A stretch of 64,000 nt of DNA from SB15 sp964639245 (GTDB taxonomy: Bacteria > Chloroflexota > Anaerolineae > Aggregatilineales > J027): assembly GCA_964639245.1 (NCBI GenBank), contig CAZXCU010000005.1, positions 268,952-332,951 of the forward strand. Direction: 5' to 3'. Below the pieces are notes generated by a model, which was not told where the DNA came from, ran no database searches, and worked only from the letters and a program-made list of their open reading frames with translations. Below, piece after piece: positions 61,537 through 64,000 of the stretch. Position numbers and translations under genes: made by a program. The number at the start of each line of letters is the position of its first letter. Position 1 is the stretch's first letter.

Positions 61537-63921
61537 ATGAATAGCAAAGCAGCTCAGACATTGGAACTGCCGAAGATTTTGGAGCAGCTTGCAGGATACA
61601 CCAGTTTTTCTGGCGGACAGGCACTTGCACGAGGACTCGAACCGACCAATCGGCTTGATGTTGCCCGTCATTGGATTGCTGAAGTAACCGAAGCCCGTAA
61701 TTTATTAGAAGAACGCACCGAGCAATTTTCGCTGGGGGGCGTATTTGATGTGCGTGGGGCGGTGATGTCCACCACTCGCGGAATCGTGCTTGACCCACCA
61801 GTTTTGCTGGATATTCGTTCCACGCTGCGACGGGCAACAACCATTCGCCGCACCCTCTCTCGCATGAAGGGAACCTATCCGATTCTGGCGGATTTAGCCG
61901 AAGATTTAGAGGAGTGTTCGGCGGTTCAGCAGGAAATTGGTCGTATCATCAGCGAAGATGGCAATGTGCAGGACTCGGCGAGTCCCAAATTGGCGGTCAT
62001 TCGTCGGGATATGCGAATTGCCTACAACCGCCTACAAAGCAAACTGACCAATCTCATTAACAACGCCAACAATCTGCAATTTTTGCAGGAACAGTTGATT
62101 ACCCAGCGCAATGGACGCTATGTGATTCCGATTAAATCGGAATTTAAGGGACGCATTCCGGGCATTGTGCATGACCAGAGTGCTTCCGGTGCAACGTTGT
62201 GGATTGAACCCCTGCAAACCGTGGAAACCAACAATGAATACCGTGAACTTCAATTACAAGAAGAAAAAGAAGTCCATCGGATTCTGCGGGAGTTGTGTGA
62301 ATTTATCGGGCATGAATCGCAGTACATTGTGCGAAGTATCGAAGTGCTGGCCTATCTGGATTTGGTTTTTGCCAAAGCCCATTACGCGAACACCTTGCGA
62401 GCAAATCCGCCGAGTCTGGTCGATTTCGTAGACCGCCCCGAATTGCCCAAACATCCCGGCCTGACCCTCAAATTATTTCAGGCGCGTCATCCTTTGCTTG
62501 ACCCGAATAAAGTCGTGCCAATTGACCTTGAGTTGGACGACCAAACCTACATTCTGGTGATTACCGGGCCAAATACAGGTGGGAAAACCGTCACGCTCAA
62601 AACCGTTGGGCTGATGATTCTCATGGCGCAGTGCGGGTTGCACCTGCCAACCGATAGAGGGTGTGAGCTTTCTGTATTTGATGAGATTTACGCGGATATT
62701 GGGGACGAACAAAGCATTGAACAATCGCTTTCGACCTTTTCCAGCCATATGAAAAATATCATCAATATTCTGGATCGGGCCGACAGCCGTTCGCTGGTGG
62801 TGCTGGATGAACTTGGTGCAGGGACAGACCCCACCGAAGGATCCGCGCTGGCACGGGCAATCTTAAATCGGCTGGTGGACAGCGGCATCACCACACTGGT
62901 AACGACCCATCATCCCGAATTGAAAATTTACTCGCAGGAACGGAAAGGGGTTCGCAACGCCAGCGTAGAATTTAACTTGGACACGCTTGCCCCCACGTAT
63001 CGGTTAGTCGTCGGGCTGCCGGGGCGTTCCAATGCGCTGTCAATTGCCTCGCGTTTGGGGCTGCCGGATGACATCATCGAAGATGCCCGTCATATGGTGC
63101 CGGTGGATGATCTGGTGGCAGACGATTTGCTGGATGAAATTACCAAAACCCGCGAAGACCTCCGCCGTGCCAATGCCGCCGCCGCACTTGCCCGTCAGGA
63201 AGTCGAAGACCTGCGCGATAAATTGCAGCAGGAATTGGACTCGATAGAAATTGAAAAACGGGATGTTCTCGCGGAAACTCGCCGCAAAGCCGAATATGAA
63301 GCCCGTGAATTTCGCCAAGAACTCAAACGTTTGCGGAAAGATATGCAAACAGCGGGGCAACCTTTGGAGGCGATCAAAGCGCTGGAACGGGCAACCGACC
63401 ATCTCAAAATTAACCTTGAAATGCCAGAAGCCGCTACCTCTGACCTCGTAGACGAAAAAACCCGTCCGCTTCGTTTGGGCGATACGGTCTGGGTGACAGC
63501 GCTCAAAACCGAAGGCACAATCACCGAACTCGGTACAGAAGATGCTGAAGTTGCCGTTGGTCAACTGCGTGTGCGTACCCGATTGGACGAATTGGAATAC
63601 CGCAAATCGCCGGAACAACCCAAAACACAGCGTAAATCTGGCGACCCATTGCTCCAGCGTGCAAAATCGCCCGGCTTAGAACTCGATTTACGGGGTACAC
63701 GGGTAGAAGAAGCCATTACCAAAGTGGAGGAATACATTGATGCCGCGTATATGGCACAACTGCCCTTTGTGCGGATTATTCATGGCAAAGGGACAGGGGT
63801 TTTACGGCAGGCTGTCCGTGAACGGCTGGCCCACCATCCCTTGATTGTGCGCTATGCCAGTGGTACAGAAAAAGAAGGCGGGGACGGCGTGACAGTGGTG
63901 AGTCTGGTGGAAAATTACTAA
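61537..63921 (+). CDS. mutS2: Endonuclease MutS2
   Basis: 794 residues. It lacks the mismatch-recognition domain of MutS and starts with the core/clamp region. Walker A is TGPNTGGKT (about 343-351), then STFSSHMKNI and VVLDELGAGTDPTEG (Walker B). A coiled coil spans about 520-610. The C-terminal Smr nuclease domain (about 715-794) has LDLRG and HGKGTG. It acts on branched DNA and suppresses recombination; in some bacteria MutS2 also rescues collided ribosomes. Length is typical. AAGGA precedes the ATG. Confidence 0.95.
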   Translation: MNSKAAQTLELPKILEQLAGYTSFSGGQALARGLEPTNRLDVARHWIAEVTEARNLLEERTEQFSLGGVFDVRGAVMSTTRGIVLDPPVLLDIRSTLRRATTIRRTLSRMKGTYPILADLAEDLEECSAVQQEIGRIISEDGNVQDSASPKLAVIRRDMRIAYNRLQSKLTNLINNANNLQFLQEQLITQRNGRYVIPIKSEFKGRIPGIVHDQSASGATLWIEPLQTVETNNEYRELQLQEEKEVHRILRELCEFIGHESQYIVRSIEVLAYLDLVFAKAHYANTLRANPPSLVDFVDRPELPKHPGLTLKLFQARHPLLDPNKVVPIDLELDDQTYILVITGPNTGGKTVTLKTVGLMILMAQCGLHLPTDRGCELSVFDEIYADIGDEQSIEQSLSTFSSHMKNIINILDRADSRSLVVLDELGAGTDPTEGSALARAILNRLVDSGITTLVTTHHPELKIYSQERKGVRNASVEFNLDTLAPTYRLVVGLPGRSNALSIASRLGLPDDIIEDARHMVPVDDLVADDLLDEITKTREDLRRANAAAALARQEVEDLRDKLQQELDSIEIEKRDVLAETRRKAEYEAREFRQELKRLRKDMQTAGQPLEAIKALERATDHLKINLEMPEAATSDLVDEKTRPLRLGDTVWVTALKTEGTITELGTEDAEVAVGQLRVRTRLDELEYRKSPEQPKTQRKSGDPLLQRAKSPGLELDLRGTRVEEAITKVEEYIDAAYMAQLPFVRIIHGKGTGVLRQAVRERLAHHPLIVRYASGTEKEGGDGVTVVSLVENY

Positions 63922-63988
63922 CTCAGGTTACAATACCCGCCCTCAATCTAGAGGGTGTTATGCACTTTTGCCGGAATGAGAGGGTAAA

Positions 63989-64000
63989 ATGGTCTCTGTC
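63989..64000 (+). CDS. Possible start of the next gene (window edge)
   Basis: ATG 63989 is preceded by AGAGGG four bases upstream, so an open frame may begin here. Only four codons are in the window, so nothing can be said about the product. Confidence 0.25.

Noticed and set aside
63940..63955. Short hairpin after mutS2 as a terminator
   Set aside because: Only a 5-bp stem with no T-run following, so it is not supported.

Overview
The window looks like a chromosomal segment of a Chloroflexota bacterium, probably Anaerolineae-like. This placement is an inference. It rests on many membrane-anchored proteins and lipoproteins with Thr/Pro-rich stalks, a MerR-B12 regulator beside carotenoid genes, a DhnA-type class I aldolase, RNase J, MutS2, a fused glycyl-tRNA synthetase and an S-box methionine operon. 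Most of it is ordinary core genome; there is no IS element, prophage or CRISPR array. Where a promoter can be read it is a vegetative type (TTGACA or TAGACA, 16-17 bases, TAnnnT).

Layout. 1-0.9 kb: end of a branched-chain amino acid ABC transporter operon (livG, livF). 0.9-8.2 kb: a minus-strand methionine/one-carbon operon behind a promoter, a SAM-I riboswitch and an intrinsic terminator. It encodes a DinB-like protein, MetH, a small zinc-ribbon protein, a homocysteine methyltransferase/MTHFR fusion and an LLM oxidoreductase. 8.4-17.5 kb: envelope proteins with Thr/Pro stalks (LysM, SH3, HEAT types) and two signalling proteins: a GAF-PAS histidine kinase, and a REC-PAS-kinase whose phosphoacceptor His is replaced by Gln. 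17.7-25.3 kb: a surface-sugar locus (PseC- and PseB-like enzymes, Nudix, formyltransferase-like, GNAT, M28-like peptidase) with two paralogous GT42/DUF115-like proteins. The stretch from about 20.6 to 24.4 kb is clearly AT-rich and looks acquired.

25.3-30.1 kb: a CarH-like B12/MerR regulator divergent from lycopene cyclase, crtI and crtB. 30.2-34.5 kb: small membrane protein, lipoprotein, site-2 protease, lytic transglycosylase and YihY. 34.5-42.6 kb: tRNA-Cys, RNase J, a PrsA-like foldase lipoprotein, three tandem Thr/Pro-stalk proteins, PGI/PMI, a SerC-like aminotransferase and SerA. 42.7-52.6 kb: a minus-strand run of glycyl-tRNA synthetase, NAGPA-like lipoprotein, glycosyltransferase, inositol monophosphatase, an RlmD/TrmA-like protein lacking its catalytic Cys, and a Ca2+-type P-ATPase. 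52.7-64 kb: PlsC, a cytochrome c lipoprotein, threonine synthase with a five-threonine leader peptide and terminator, an amidohydrolase, gpmI, class I aldolase and MutS2.

Main points for follow-up: the apparent threonine attenuator ahead of thrC (57.16-57.33 kb); the SAM-riboswitch operon with two uncharacterised small members; the kinase and RNA methyltransferase homologues missing catalytic residues; the AT-rich glycan island bracketed by paralogues; and a hairpin repeat found between two convergent gene pairs.
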